Made by a program: the position numbers and the translations under genes
Shown: positions 23,119-34,071 of the stretch, in pieces
Layout: every line of letters starts with the position of its first letter
Position numbering within the stretch: the first letter of the stretch is position 1
The notes under the pieces: generated by a model
Databases searched by the model: none
What the model saw: only the letters and a program-made list of their open reading frames with translations
What the model was told of the DNA's origin: nothing
Source of the DNA: Nymphaea colorata
Taxonomy: Eukaryota; Streptophyta; Magnoliopsida; Nymphaeales; Nymphaeaceae
Assembly: GCF_008831285.2 (NCBI RefSeq)
Contig: NC_045149.1
Coordinates: 18,989,035 to 19,049,034, forward strand
DNA: 60,000 nucleotides
Direction: 5' to 3'

Positions 23119-24468
23119 GCAACCGCATGTGGTTCGGCTCCATTGAAGATACTTGAAGCACTTAAAACTGTATCGTGCATAAAGTGCAACCGCATTTTTC
23201 TTTTTGGGTTGCACTTTATGCACGATATATCAGAAGAAAGAGAGAGAAGGGCTACATATATATATTTATATATTAATTTCAACTAGTCTCTAGCTACAAT
23301 TAATTTTCGTTGCATAAATGCAAGAGAGAGAGAGGGAGCTGTAGAGAGAGAAAGAGAGGATTTGCTCTGTGGAAACTGATTATAGACAGCAAATGATATT
23401 CACTTCAGGTTGTTTTATGGGTAAACATCACATGTTTTGGACTTCTATTATTAAATCGACTCTTTTGCATCGCTGAACCCAAAATAAACTATCACATGTT
23501 GTGCGGTTGGAAGAGATCTAGCTCCGCTTTCCCCAGACTTGTTCCACATCCATGTTTCCATGGTGACAAAGGTGAGGTAGGGTTGATTTCTTCATCTATG
23601 TTACTGGAGCCAAGCCAGGACGTGACGCCCATTTTCATGTGCCCAGCACCGTGGGAATGCACCTACACTGCATGCATCAGCACATTGGTGTCCTGGGAAT
23701 GCACCTACACTACACTGCATGCATCACCACCTTTGCTACGTTTCTGCTTACTAAGCATCCACTTCTCCATCCCCCACCTGTGGACGTGTCAAACGCAGCA
23801 CCAACAGGACGTTGAACTACAAATCTTAGTTAGGACCTGGCCTGGTTTTGGCACGTTGAACTACAAATCTTACTTACGGGAATTTTTCTTAGGCCTATTT
23901 TGTGCTTATAGTTTTAAAAATAAGACTTGCATTTTTTATGAAAATTTAGGAAAAAATGTTAACTAAGAATGTATTTTACTAACATAAGGTAATGTAGAAG
24001 AAAACGCAGCTAACCTTTTCTTAATGTAAAAAAGTTTCACTTTAAGTCTCTATTTGATAGTTTTTTTGTGAAAAAATGAGGTTTTTTTAATAAGTACAGA
24101 AAATGATGTCTTTTCTAAACTTATAAACAAAAAATTAAGTCTGAAAACATTTTACTTAAAAATCCCTTCCTTGGAAGCCACAGGTAGGGCCAAACACGGC
24201 CTGGATTCCACTCAGCCTTGGCTTGTCCCATTGATAGCTGTTATTCACTAATAAAGTATTATAAAAAATTAATAAATTTTAGTTAATCAGGCTTAATAAA
24301 AAAAAAAATCAGGTCAAAGTCAAAGAACAGGTCCAACCCATTAGCCTGGGTCGAGTCCTCACTCTCTAACCAAGTTCGGCGTTTAGGCTCGCAGCTCATA
24401 TTGAACCCATTAGTCTTGAAATCTTATTGAGGCGACTCAAGCACCCATTATAATAAAAAAGGGAAAAA
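23119..24468. other. spacer of inverted repeat IR2
   Basis: This 1350-base segment is the only single-copy part of the IR2 structure. It has a 21-base-stem hairpin at 23171-23227, a GA-rich run near 23322-23358 and two nearly repeated phrases: GGGAATGCACCTACACT at about 23654 and 23696, and GTTGAACTACAAATCTTA at about 23811 and 23860. A plus-strand frame at 23496-23966 has no recognisable motif, contains the repeated phrases and is probably non-coding. If the arms pair in RNA, this would form the loop. Confidence 0.6.
23171..23227. repeat. hairpin with 21 bp perfect stem
   Basis: TATCGTGCATAAAGTGCAAC plus one C at 23171-23191 pairs exactly with 23207-23227 across a 15-base loop. It lies just inside the left arm of IR2. 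It is too short for a typical plant MITE and its function is unknown. Confidence 0.85.
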
Positions 24469-24621
24469 ACTTGTTGGGACAAATATTTTTTTTTAAAAAA
24501 AGTTTTTCATGAAAATGATAAGAACCACACGTGGACGTCCTTTATGAGGGGCCGAACAAGGGAGCCGTTGTGAGGGTGGGCATTGCCAAGATGCTTCACG
24601 TCTCCATCTTGTGTGCATTAA

Positions 24622-24772
24622 ATATGCAAAAGCTTTATTTCTTCATCCGCCTTCCTTCTTCCTACCCACTTGCCCTTTCTGCATGGAAAGTTTATGTTGC
24701 AATTTCTTGTCTATTCGTGCCCACATTCAGTTAGAACCCTGAACCCAAACACCCCAGCATCCATTGTTGCTA
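24622..24772 (+). pseudogene. upstream segment of the WIYLD-gene fragment (inverted partner)
   Basis: This is the plus-strand counterpart of 22815-22965, matching the leader of the WIYLD exon at 56715-56830. An open frame across it (24531-24734) is also present in the other arm, but it has no domain and is not conserved with the 56656 copy beyond this DNA similarity. Confidence 0.65.
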
Positions 24773-24841
24773 ACCAGAGCTTTTATGACCCAAGTCAATA
24801 TGTTTCACATTGTTCAAAATTGTTGTACTGATTCGTTCATT

Positions 24842-26019
24842 CAACATGGAACATCAATGTAAACATTTGCGCCTAACTAATTTAAATCCATTTTGAAATA
24901 TTGACTTCTGAAGTGCATCCAATCAAATGCTAAGTGAAATTGGGGTTTTTTTTAAAAAAAAAATAGCCTGCTTGACATGTTTCAGTTAACTTTTGACTAG
25001 GTATGTTGCGTGGAACATCTGAATAGATCCACAAGTGCAACAATTAAAATAATGTGGCAAGAAATATAATGTAGTTTATCACATAAGCGAAGCAAAAGCA
25101 AGATCATAACTCAAAACAGTAAAAAAAACAAAAAAGTAATAAAGCCAAGCCGCCCAGAGGCCTTTCTTCACCAAACACCGAACATCATTTGGGTTTTTTT
25201 CCCAACTCTCTTTGCTTTAGAGTTTGTGCCTTGACCTCCCACAAGTCATCTCTATTTATAGCTGCAGAGAGGGAAGCACTTTCCCTCCACAATAAATATA
25301 GGACTAAATTTTGCATGGGAAATCGTGACACACTAGACCCTAATTTGCATCAAAGGCTAGGTGAATGTGGCATATACCAGCTATTTCCTGAAGTACCGGA
25401 CATTTTTTTGCTAGAAAACATTATTTAATTGGTGAGAAATGATATCTAATTGAATCAATCTTTTACATTTGAAATCTGAATCTAACCCAAATCCAACTTT
25501 TATATTCAAAATCTTATCAGATAATAAAGATAAAGTATCTGAAATTATACATTTAAATTGAAATTTGATAAGAACTTTGTCGCAATATTTCTATCAATAT
25601 TTTTTCATCCAGACCACATAAAATATCGATTCATGATATATTAATAAAATAACAAAAATATCACTCTCTATTTCATTTTATGGTTGATATGGCAGGATAC
25701 ACTTTCAGCCTATACATCAACTTTTAAGGATCCCAATGAGATTTGGAACCCAAAGTGATTCAAAATCCAATACCTAGATCGACTTGACTTTTTGGGACAA
25801 ATATTCTATTATATACAGCCATGATTGGTTACTCTCATTTATTTTGTATAGATTTCTTCAATATCCTTGATTTAAGCCTCTTGAAAAGATATACAAGTGC
25901 CAAGAAAACACCATATATTTGACTCTCTCTCTCCACCCTCTCTCTTAAAATTTTGGACAGTTTCACTGTTTAACTTAAATAATAGTAGATCAGCTTTAAG
26001 TTAAACAAATTTGCTAATG
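24842..26019 (-). repeat. R-family repeat, copy R4 (short form)
   Basis: This is the mirror image of R3 inside IR2. Its TATA-like motif is at 25252-25261 (minus). It shares with R3 the missing bases after the ATATTGC word, which confirms that the two are sister copies. Confidence 0.78.
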
Positions 26020-26110
26020 CTAGTTTAATAATAAAATAGGGGCCAGTGGCAGGCAAAGTGTTGTCAAACTCTTAATTAGATTTTTTTTTTCTTTTGTAAC
26101 CAGAGTTTTG

Positions 26111-26304
26111 AAAGATGCTTTTTGACCAATAGCTACATAAACACGTATTACATTTTGACCTTTTTGATTGAGAATAGTATTTGTAGCTACTATTGTTTTA
26201 CCGGTCTGTCTATCCCCAATAATTAATTCTCGTTGACTGTGTCCTATAGGGATCATCGAATCAATAACAATAAGCCTCGTTTGAAGAGGCTCATATATGG
26301 AACG
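26111..26304 (-). pseudogene. atpA: plastid atpA fragment, copy 3
   Basis: The minus strand encodes [19 protein letters not shown], then [25 protein letters not shown] as in copy 2. One of the few differences is GTTATTG for GCTATTG before the ATTCGATGATC segment. It is followed outward by module N just as copy 1 is preceded by it. It is a non-functional piece of the plastid ATP synthase alpha nucleotide-binding domain. Confidence 0.92.
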
Positions 26305-26309
26305 CCTTT

Positions 26310-27248
26310 ATGACCAAAGTGAATATTTTTTACATTGTTCAATATTAAGTTAATATTGTACTGATTTGTTCATTTAAAAGAAAGCATATCAACTTAAAAT
26401 TGTATCATTTTGCTCAATATTAAACAAACTAAGAGGAGCCATTTAGGGATTCAAACATGAGATGATGGAAAAAATGTCCATCCACAAGCTAATTGTAACT
26501 CAGCTGAAAGCGTGATTGGGTAATTGGACCAACTCGCTGCATGGGTTCGAAGTTGGAAACCATTCGAATTTGGATCTAGATTTGGTCAAGTTCTGGGTCG
26601 CGGCTAGAATTCACTATTTACCGGTAATCATATTTCTAACCTAAGCAATTGGATAAATGTGATGCACAAGAATTTGATCCATTTTTGTGTTGCAGTTTCA
26701 GAAGAAATTAACCATTCAAACACAAAAAAAAGGATCAAGAACAAGAAGCACCATACCGCTGTACTAGTTGTCCTTAAAGACTAGGTTTTCTCAAAGAAAT
26801 GAGAAAAAAAAAACAATATGGAAAAATAAATTTAACGTCCGGTTAAGAAATTGCATTCACATTTAGGAAAAATGGCATCCAATTGAATTTAGTTTTAGGC
26901 AAATATTTATTCAATTATGATTCAGTTTTAAATAAATATCTTGAATCCAAAATCCGTACATTATTTGTAATGTTGATTCTTAACATATCATAATATGGTT
27001 GGATTCGACTGTGCATTTAAACGGTGGATTTGAATTTAGTTGTGAATTTAAAAGTAAGATGGGAATCATATTTAGATTTTGAATATGTGAACATTCTATG
27101 CATCAGATGCAGTGGTGGGTACATCTGATTTGAATTAGACATTTGATATCCCTAATTAGAGCCTGCATTTTCAAAATATCCCGATTTTGGTCACAGGAGG
27201 TATGAACAAAGTGTTTCAGGATATCGTCCATTTAAAAAAGTAAGGCCC
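26310..27248 (-). repeat. modules N and M, inverted copy
   Basis: From 26310 to 26482 the sequence mirrors 746-918 (module N). From about 26575 to 27248 it mirrors module M (34072-34800 and 44574-45310), ending with TTTTTTAAATGGACGATATC reversed. A block at about 26483-26570 is found only here. It includes TGGGTTCGAAGTTGG, weakly like a Pol III B box. Module M itself begins with a small inverted repeat (GATATCCCGA and TCGGGATATT). No protein signal is seen. Confidence 0.7.
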
Positions 27249-28320
27249 GGATATCGCGTTATTACTTTATTATCGTTTAAATGTTAGGTTGTCGATTTTG
27301 TCTTTAATTTTAAAGGTGAATAATATAACTTTGTATGGGTAAAGATCACCGCTTGGCTGAAGGTCCAACGCTTTATTCCCTTCGTGAGTAGCCCCTTTTT
27401 ATTGCCCAAAAGAGTTTACACCTCAAAAATTTGAGTTTCAAAAAAAAAAGTTTCTTTTTTAGGTAACACAGGAAACTTAAGTCCCTCAATTTTCTATTTC
27501 TTTTTTCTTGAACCAGCTAGAAAAAAAAATAAAGCAAGTTTCTCCCACAACGTAGGAATGTTGATAACTCCACTTTTTATATTATCGCAAATATGGCTTT
27601 CAGCCGCCAATCCAACTTGTATGTTTTAAAAATTTTAGATTATCACAATTGCACTTATGAATACATGCTTCTAAATCATAACTGTTTAAGTTATTGTGAC
27701 TCACACAAGTTGCAACTCTAAATCAAGAGTCTAAGTTGGCAGAGCTAACCAAGCTTTGACAATTACTGTTCAGACTCGATCAACTCCAAGCTCATGAGTT
27801 CATGCTTCTACATCATTATCGCCTGTGTTACTGCAACTGAAGAAACTTGCAACCCTAATTCATGACTTTCACTTGGTGAGCTAATCAAAGCTTTGAGAAT
27901 TGCCGTTCGAATCTCACAATAAAATGAGGCCAATTACGCCTGTTTCTCACGAAGAAATGAGTCAAAACAAGTGACGCCGTGACCAATAGATAAATCATTT
28001 TCAGAGCAACTCTTGACAAATTTTGGTTGTTTGCCAACCATGCTCATGGATACTCTCCCATATATTGAGCTATTCTGGCACATTCAGATTTTTCATATGC
28101 TTATGGAGATGGGTTGTCCAAATCATCTCAGACAAAGTACCTAGCATATCAATATTTGTGAATTTCCGCAGTCATGGTGAATTTTAGAGCCTGAATATGG
28201 CAGCTGTTGTAGTTTCATGTGTTTAAAGATCGTTGGTGTTGGTTGAAAATTTGTAGTTGGCTTTTCTTTTTTAACCAGTGCAATGTCAGACTTACTTTGC
28301 CAAACCAACCATTGGCTGAT
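27249..28320 (-). repeat. downstream flank of copia copy D
   Basis: On the minus strand this matches 53960-55133, the sequence that follows copia copy C1. Shared phrases include CAAAGTAAGTCTGA, ACAGCTGCCATATTCAGGC and TAAAGTAATAACACGA-like words. It is AT-rich and has no gene that I recognise. It shows that copy D and copy C1 are parts of one larger inverted duplication (about 26575-30170 against 51600-55530). Confidence 0.7.
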
Positions 28321-30176
28321 AATTGAGAGATATTTGGATTACAACGGTTGTTTTCATGATTCTCTCTTGGATAAAGGGAATATGTTAGATTTTCGTCATT
28401 TGTGCTGAGTTGCTTGCGGCCTTGATCTTCTCCTTTATTAGCGAGAGATCCTCCTCCGATCTTCTTTCCTTGATTGATTTTATTTGCACTAGTTGGCATT
28501 TCTTTGACCCTATCTCTTCTATCATTATCGGTTCAACAGCTCCCCTCAAGCTAATGGTGGATGCTACCAATGGAAGCTTGTTGATCATGTGAGAAAATTG
28601 TTGCCATGTCAATGGTTTAGTGAAAACATTTGCAATCTTATCTTTGAAGGAGATATACTTGACATCAAGTTCTCCACTAACTGTCTTTTCTCTCACAAAA
28701 TGTATGTCAATTTCAACATGTTTGCAACGATTGTGGTGAACAGGATGAGTGGCATTGGTCAGCGACCTATATTCAGCTTCGGTACTGGATCTGGTAACAA
28801 CATCTTGTTTCTTCGAGCCCCAAGATATAAGGTTGTGTCCAAGGAAAACAGCGTAGCTTCTTGTACGTCTGTAAGTCTGTGATCATCTGGGCTGCCTGCC
28901 CAATCGACATCACTATAAGCTGAGATAGATAGAGAAACACAAGGTTGAATAATTAACTCAAGAAATATGGTGTGCTTTAAGTATATGAGGATTCTTTCTA
29001 CTGCGTTCCAAAGCTCTTCTATTGTTTGATATATGTATTGGCATACTCTATTAACAGAGTATGTTGAATATAGTATTGTCATGGTGGCATACTAGAATGC
29101 ACCAACTACACTCCCAGACACAGTAGGATCATGGAAGCTGTGACCTTGATCAAACACTGAGAGAAAGACGTGCCATGGGAATAGCAACCGGTTTGGCACC
29201 CAACATGTTTGTCCTCTTGAGCAGGTCATAGGTATATTTTTGTTGAGAAAGTTTTAGGCCTTGCTAAGAAAAATTTGCTTCTATACCCAAGAAGAAATGA
29301 AGTTGGCCAAGGTCCTTCATAGCAAATTCCTGTCTAAATATCTGAATAACACTATGAATTTGATTAGTGATGCTTCCAGTAATGATTTATGTCATCGATA
29401 GAAATTAACACATATATAACACATTGCTTGTTCCTCTAAATAAAAAGTGAAGTGTCAGTTTTGACACTAATAAAACCCGATTGTAAGAGCAAATTGTTCA
29501 ATCGAGCAAACCAAGCACCAGACGCCTGTTTCAATCCATAGAGAGCCTTTTCATGCTTGCAAACATGGTTAGGTAATCTTGTGTCCTCAAACCTGGGAGG
29601 TTGAGCCATGTATACTTCTTTTGAAAGATGTCCACGCAAAAAAGAGTTTTGAACGACTAGTTAATGTACTGCCTACTCATGGCTCAAAGCAGTCTTTAGC
29701 ACAATTCTAATTGTAGTGGGTTTGACTACAAGGCTAAAGGTTTTAGAATAGTCCACACCTTCAAGTAGCCTTTAGTCATATGACGAGCTTTGTACATTTC
29801 CAAATTTCCATCTGCCTTCTGTTTAATCTTGAAGACTTATTTGAATCCCACGACATGTTTAGTAAAATCATTTGGAACCAATCTCCAGGTGTTGTTTGTC
29901 ATGAGAGCATTGTATTTGTTTTGCATTGGTGCTTTCCAATGCTCATTTGCACAAGCCTCTTTAATGGTTTTAGGTTCAGCGTCTATATTAAGTTTGGCAT
30001 GAAGGGCAATAGGCAATGGGTGTTTGGTAGAAGAACATAGATGATAGTCATGGTATCTAGGATTAGGTTGACGAGTGCTTACGTGGGATCTTGCAGTCAT
30101 TTGGTGTGCGTGGACAGTTTCTTGAACAGGTTCATGGGTTTGGTGATCTTGACTAACTGATTCAAATATGACGAAC
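28321..30176 (-). mobile_element. Ty1/copia fragment D: RT, RNase H, polypurine tract, partial 3' LTR
   Basis: On the minus strand the order is: the linker before RT (HQMTARSHVSTRQPNPRY; EACANEHWKAPMQNKYNAL), with TWRLVPNDFTKHVVGFK; RT (EVYMAQPPRFED, ALYGLKQASGAWFARLN, KTDTSLFI); the catalytic loop, here read as SIDDI (29391-29399) instead of YVDDI; the RT end (TNMLGAKPVAIPMAR); RNase H (AYSDVDWAGSPDD); and the terminal GELDVKYISFKD. It alone keeps the polypurine tract GAGGGGAGC (28539-28547) followed by TGTTGAAC, the expected 3' LTR start. Frames are broken several times. Integrase, protease, gag and 5' LTR are missing. Upstream it is fused to a WIYLD exon. Confidence 0.88.
28531..28547 (-). 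promoter_or_regulatory. copia polypurine tract and 3' LTR start
   Basis: On the minus strand GAGGGGAGC is followed by TGTTGAAC. A purine-rich run directly before a TGTTG LTR start is typical of plant Ty1/copia elements, where it primes plus-strand synthesis. Copies C1, C2, E and E' have lost about 15 bases here. Confidence 0.75.
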
Positions 30177-30353
30177 CTGAGAATGCTACTGCTCGGTATC
30201 AGCCAAGGCTTGGTAGATTTCCTCCTCGATTTGAGCACAGTTATTGTCATACAGCTCCAACAGCTTCCTGAGTATGGGCTTCACTGTCTCGGACAGGATG
30301 CCAATATGCCTCATGGCCTGAACGACCGAATTGAACCATGAGCGCGGCGCCAT
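30177..30353 (-). pseudogene. WIYLD-domain exon (SUVR-like), copy in D
   Basis: On the minus strand ATG at 30353 opens MAPRSWFNSVVQAMRHIGIL, SETVKPILRKLLELYDNN, CAQIEEEIYQALADTEQ and a stop (30186-30188). The pattern of a short helix, a (D)IP-like turn, VKPVLRKLLELYDDNW and an ENYRALADAI-like end matches the WIYLD domain. This is an N-terminal, reportedly ubiquitin-binding domain of plant SUVR1/2/4 histone-lysine methyltransferases. Here W is C in the NW position and about seven bases are lost near the exon end, shifting the frame. At 30177 the exon boundary CAG/GT is kept but what follows is copia sequence, so intron and second exon are gone. It is a captured exon, not a gene. Confidence 0.75.
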
Positions 30354-30640
30354 CGCTGCCGATCCCTACTGGCTGGAAAATGGCAGTTTCAAATGCGGTC
30401 CCAGAATTCCATCATCAGTTAAATGAGAAGGCAAATGCATGAAATCCGGATCCCACTACACTGAGAATACCCAATTCCTTGGATCCAAACACCAATCAAA
30501 ACATGAAAAACAAACTCACAATGGATGTTGGGGTGTCTGGGTTTAGGGTTCTAACTGAATGTGTCACAAGAAATTGCAACATAAACTTTCCATGCAGAGA
30601 GGGTAAGTGGGTAGGAAGAAGGAAGGCCGAGGAAGAAATA
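30354..30640 (-). pseudogene. 5' flank/leader of the WIYLD exon
   Basis: This matches 56700-56977 on the plus strand, including the leader phrase GTAGGGATCGGCAGCGATGG at the ATG. It also matches in part the segments at 22815-22965 and 24622-24772. It presumably represents promoter and 5' untranslated sequence of the donor gene. The frame at 30479-30781 on the other strand is not considered real. Confidence 0.65.
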
Positions 30641-30884
30641 CATGACAAAGAGGATGAAGGGAGTGCACACCTGAGCCTTATCCTCTGCTTAGTGATGGAT
30701 TCAGCAACAGCAACAGCAACACAGAGAGAGAGAGAGAGAGAGTTAGGTTTTTTGGCTGCTAAGGCATCTATGGAGTCTTAAACAGCCACCTGTTTACGAA
30801 TCGAAAGTTTGAATCGTTTCGAATCGATTGAACTTCGAAAGGAAATGGTGAGGGAGCGGCTTGCTGAGCCGTGGGTGCCCATGA
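30641..30884. other. unassigned, with GA microsatellite
   Basis: CAGCAACAGCAACAGCAACA (30703-30722) leads into a GA run of about 11 units (30722-30745). The CAACAG run echoes the foldback at 4150-4180. The rest shows nothing recognisable. Confidence 0.5.
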
Positions 30885-31149
30885 GACAAGATGAGCTGGA
30901 TCCCGAATGGCTTGGCTTCTCTCTTTCTCTCTCTCTTGATGTTGCTGAATCCAAAATTGACCGGAAGATAAACCTCTCTTTGGCATTTGTTTCTTCCTCA
31001 GTTTTCTTTGTATGGAACCATTTTTTTTTGTCCCATATATGCATCGCTTGAAAATTTTAAATTACCACGATTGCTTCATATTTAGTTTAACTGAATTTTT
31101 TCATTTCTTATTTTGTTGTCTATGCATCATTTTCTAGCTTATGTAGCCA
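30885..31149 (+). repeat. module K, copy 2
   Basis: This is the inverted counterpart of 20449-20745, ending in CTAGCTTATGTAGCCACC. It includes a CT-rich run (30920-30940) and the phrase GCATCGCTTGAAAATTTT. The frames in both strands correspond to those of copy 1 and are not coding by any sign. Confidence 0.72.
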
Positions 31150-34071
31150 CCTTCTTTCTCTCTCACCTTGTTTTCGTTTCGCCCTTACTTGTATATGGGC
31201 AATGAAGGAGGTTGCTTATTGATGGCTAAGCAATAAAATGACTGAAAATTTTGCTTACATAATCCTGAAAACAGAAGATTTAAAAGCAAGAATGAAACCA
31301 AAAAAAGAAAAAAAAAAAAGAGAGAAATATTCACTCGTTACGCAATGGCCAAGAGAATGCAAAAAGGATATGCAGATGTGGTTTTAGCCTTCTAGAAAGG
31401 CGGCATCTCTATCCCTTTCTGAAAAAAGAAAGGAAGGTGCTGCAGTTTGATGCTTTTGCCCTCTTTAGAAATTTTATGAATTGGTAAGTTCAATGGTAGC
31501 TATTTGATAATATATAAGTTTTATGGCTTTTAGTTTTAGGTATATATATTTGTTTGGTGAGGATTTTTCCAAAAAGTTGATTATGGTTTGCTAAAGAATA
31601 AATAGCAGCACCTCTGGATGAATGTGAAATTGCAGTTTGCTAATCAGTTCACATTATAAAATGAACTTATTTAACACCAAGAAGAGTTCTATCTAGTGAT
31701 ATCAATATTAGCATCAATGTTGCATATGGCTTGCCCACTTATACATGTTTTATGCTCTGCAGAAATCTACATTAGAATGAAAGAAAATGAAGCAGCCGAG
31801 TACCCTCTCCTCCAACAGTTAATCTAAATTCATATTGGGCACCCCAAGCTAATAATAGGTTGTCACTAAAGTAGGTGCTTTGATGCAAATTTGGTTGAGA
31901 TACCTGTTGAAATTGAGACTCCAGACCACCATTATTATCATGTGACCAAAATCACTTCTTTCGTGTTTATTCTTCATCAATATTTGGACCATAGGTTAGT
32001 GATCAATGCTCTGACCAAATAAGCCATGATGTTTCAGCTTGCTTTTTTCACTACGAGAGAAGTAGAAGCACTTGAAGAACTTACCTGGGTACGCAATTTC
32101 TCAGCAGCCTATTCTGCATCATTTAATTATCTTCATTTTCAACAGGTTGTCATTTTATAGCAACTCTTGTTTACATGATATGAAGCAGCAAAGTGACCAG
32201 CGTAGTGGAGTGGTTTTCAGTGTGTCAGAGAGTTGAGTTAGAAAGGACTTGAATGAATCGATTTTCATATTTTTGGGTTAACTGTTAATGGGGCTTGGTC
32301 ATAATTAATGTTGATCCAAAATAAAACTCGACGCAAGTTCTTTTTGATGCAAGTCACTAGCTCGTGATTTTGGTTATGAAGTTTCACAATAATGCTACTT
32401 CATCTATAAGTGAAAACTGCTGAGAGTGTGGCAGAATCAAAGAATACCCTTAAAGGGTACAAGTCACACCCAGACCTTATAACTACAGTTTACTGTAAGC
32501 TGCAAGTCCTACACTTTTGAAGCTTTGTGTTGATTCTTCAGATGAGCTCCATGGGTGAATGAGATAGTGGTAGGTTGATACGTTGAAACATGATTTTTGG
32601 CCATTCTGTGGAATTAGCATGCTTCAATAAATCGCCATAGGATCTGCGCAGGTCTCAACTGTTTCTTTAATTGTTTAATGCCATGTTTAATGGTTCATAC
32701 CTATTGTTTAGGCCTATATTGTAGAGACAATTTTCTTCAGAAAGAAAAAAAGAGAGTGAGAGAGTGGAGTTTGCTGATTCATTTGAACCCAAGCATTAGC
32801 AAAATGGTTTAACGTAAAGCCAATCTACTATAATTTAAGTCAACAGTGAAACTGTCCAAAAATTTAAGAGAGAGAAAGAGTTTCAAATATATGGTGTTTT
32901 CTATGCAGTACTGGTGGAATTTTGGCACTTGTATATCTTTTCAAGAGGCTTAGCTCAAGGATTTTGAAGACATCTATACAAAATAAATAAGAGTAACCAA
33001 TCATGGCTATATATAATAGAATATCTGTCCCAAAAAGTCAAATGCATCTAGGTATTGGATTTTGAATCACTTTGGGTTCCAAATCTCATTGGGATCCTTT
33101 AAAAATTGATGCATAGGCTGAAATTATATCCTGCCATATCAACCACAAAATGAAATAGATAGTGATATTTTTGTTATTTTAATAATATATCATGAATCAA
33201 TATTTTATGTGGTCAGGATGAAAAAATATTGATAGAAATATTGCATGCATAGACAAAGTTCTTATCAAATTTCAATTTAGATATATAATTTCAGATATTT
33301 GATGTTATTGCTTGATAAGTTTTTGAATATAAAAGTTGGATTTGGGTTAGATTCAGATTTTAAATGTAAAAGATGAATTCAATTAGATATCAGTTCTGAT
33401 CAATTAAATCATGTTTTCTAAAGCAAAAATTTGCTTAAAATGTCAAGTACTTCATGAAATATAGCTGGTATATGCCACATTCACCTAACCTTTGATGAAA
33501 AATAGGGTTTAGTGTGTGACACGATTTCCCATGCAAAATTTAGTCCTGTATTTATTGTGGAGGGAAAGTTCTTCCCTCTCTGCAGCTATAAATAGGGACG
33601 ACTTGTGGGAGGTCAAGGCACAACTTATAGGGCGAAGAGAGTTGGGAAAAAACCCAAATCATGCTCTGTCTTGGGTGAAGAAAGGCCTCTTGGAGGCTCG
33701 GCTTTATTCTTTTTTTGTTTTTTTTCTACTGTTTTGAGTTATGATCTTGCTTTTGCTTCGCTTATGTGATAGACTACATTATATTTCTTGCATGTGCTTA
33801 TAGTTTCCTTTAAATTATTGTATATTTCAGCTCATTAGGCATGCATTGACACATTATTTTAGTGGTTTCACTTGTGGATCTTTACAGATGTTGCACACAA
33901 CATACCTAGTTCAAAGTTAAGTGAAACATGTTAAGTAGGCTATTTTTAAAAAAAAAAAAAACCCAATTTCACTAAGCATTTGATTGGATACACTTTAGAA
34001 CTCAAGATTTCAAAAAGGATTTAAATTCGTTAGGCACACATGTTTACATTGATGTTCCATAACTTCGTTGT
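31150..34071 (+). repeat. R-family repeat, copy R5 (long form)
   Basis: Full-length-looking copy colinear with R2 and R6, including the about 370 bases (31170-31545) deleted in R2. The TATA-like box is at 33586-33595. About 80-100 bases later comes a conserved GAAGAAAGGCCTCTTGG-type segment, then a T-rich stretch. The right end ATAACTTCGTTGTTAC is joined to module M with a 3-base overlap TAC (34072-34074). R7 has the same join. No protein motif is found in any frame, so the family stays unidentified. Confidence 0.8.
33586..33595 (+). promoter_or_regulatory. conserved TATA-like box of the R family
   Basis: CTATAAATAG is conserved in all eight R copies (1954, 18284, 22326, 25252, 33586, 40363, 44091 and 49764, in their own orientations). 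It is preceded by a CTTCCCTCTCTGCAG-like pyrimidine patch (TY patch) and followed by GAYGACTTGTGGGAGG. This resembles a plant RNA polymerase II core promoter. Activity is inferred, not shown. Confidence 0.5.

Larger units (their letters stand above)
24469..26309 (-). repeat. inverted repeat IR2, right arm (1841 bp)
   Basis: This is the reverse complement of 21278-23118 with the same length. Past the outer end (26310 onward) it continues into module N and module M, the same continuation seen at copy 1 (746-918). The right side is therefore the ancestral context, and the left side was cut and joined to the RLP fragment. Confidence 0.95.

Noticed and set aside
23496-23966. 156-codon frame in the IR2 loop
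   Set aside because: It contains internal short duplications, no domain, Cys/Thr-rich chance composition and no start context or partner exon.
24531-24734. 67-codon frame conserved in both IR2 arms (YEGPNKGAVVRVG type)
   Set aside because: Conservation follows from the young inverted duplication, and no family motif is present. The matching DNA at 56700 encodes something different in that frame.
26490-26570. Possible tRNA or SINE with a GGGTTCGAAG B-box-like word
   Set aside because: No cloverleaf can be folded, no A box at the right distance and no tail.
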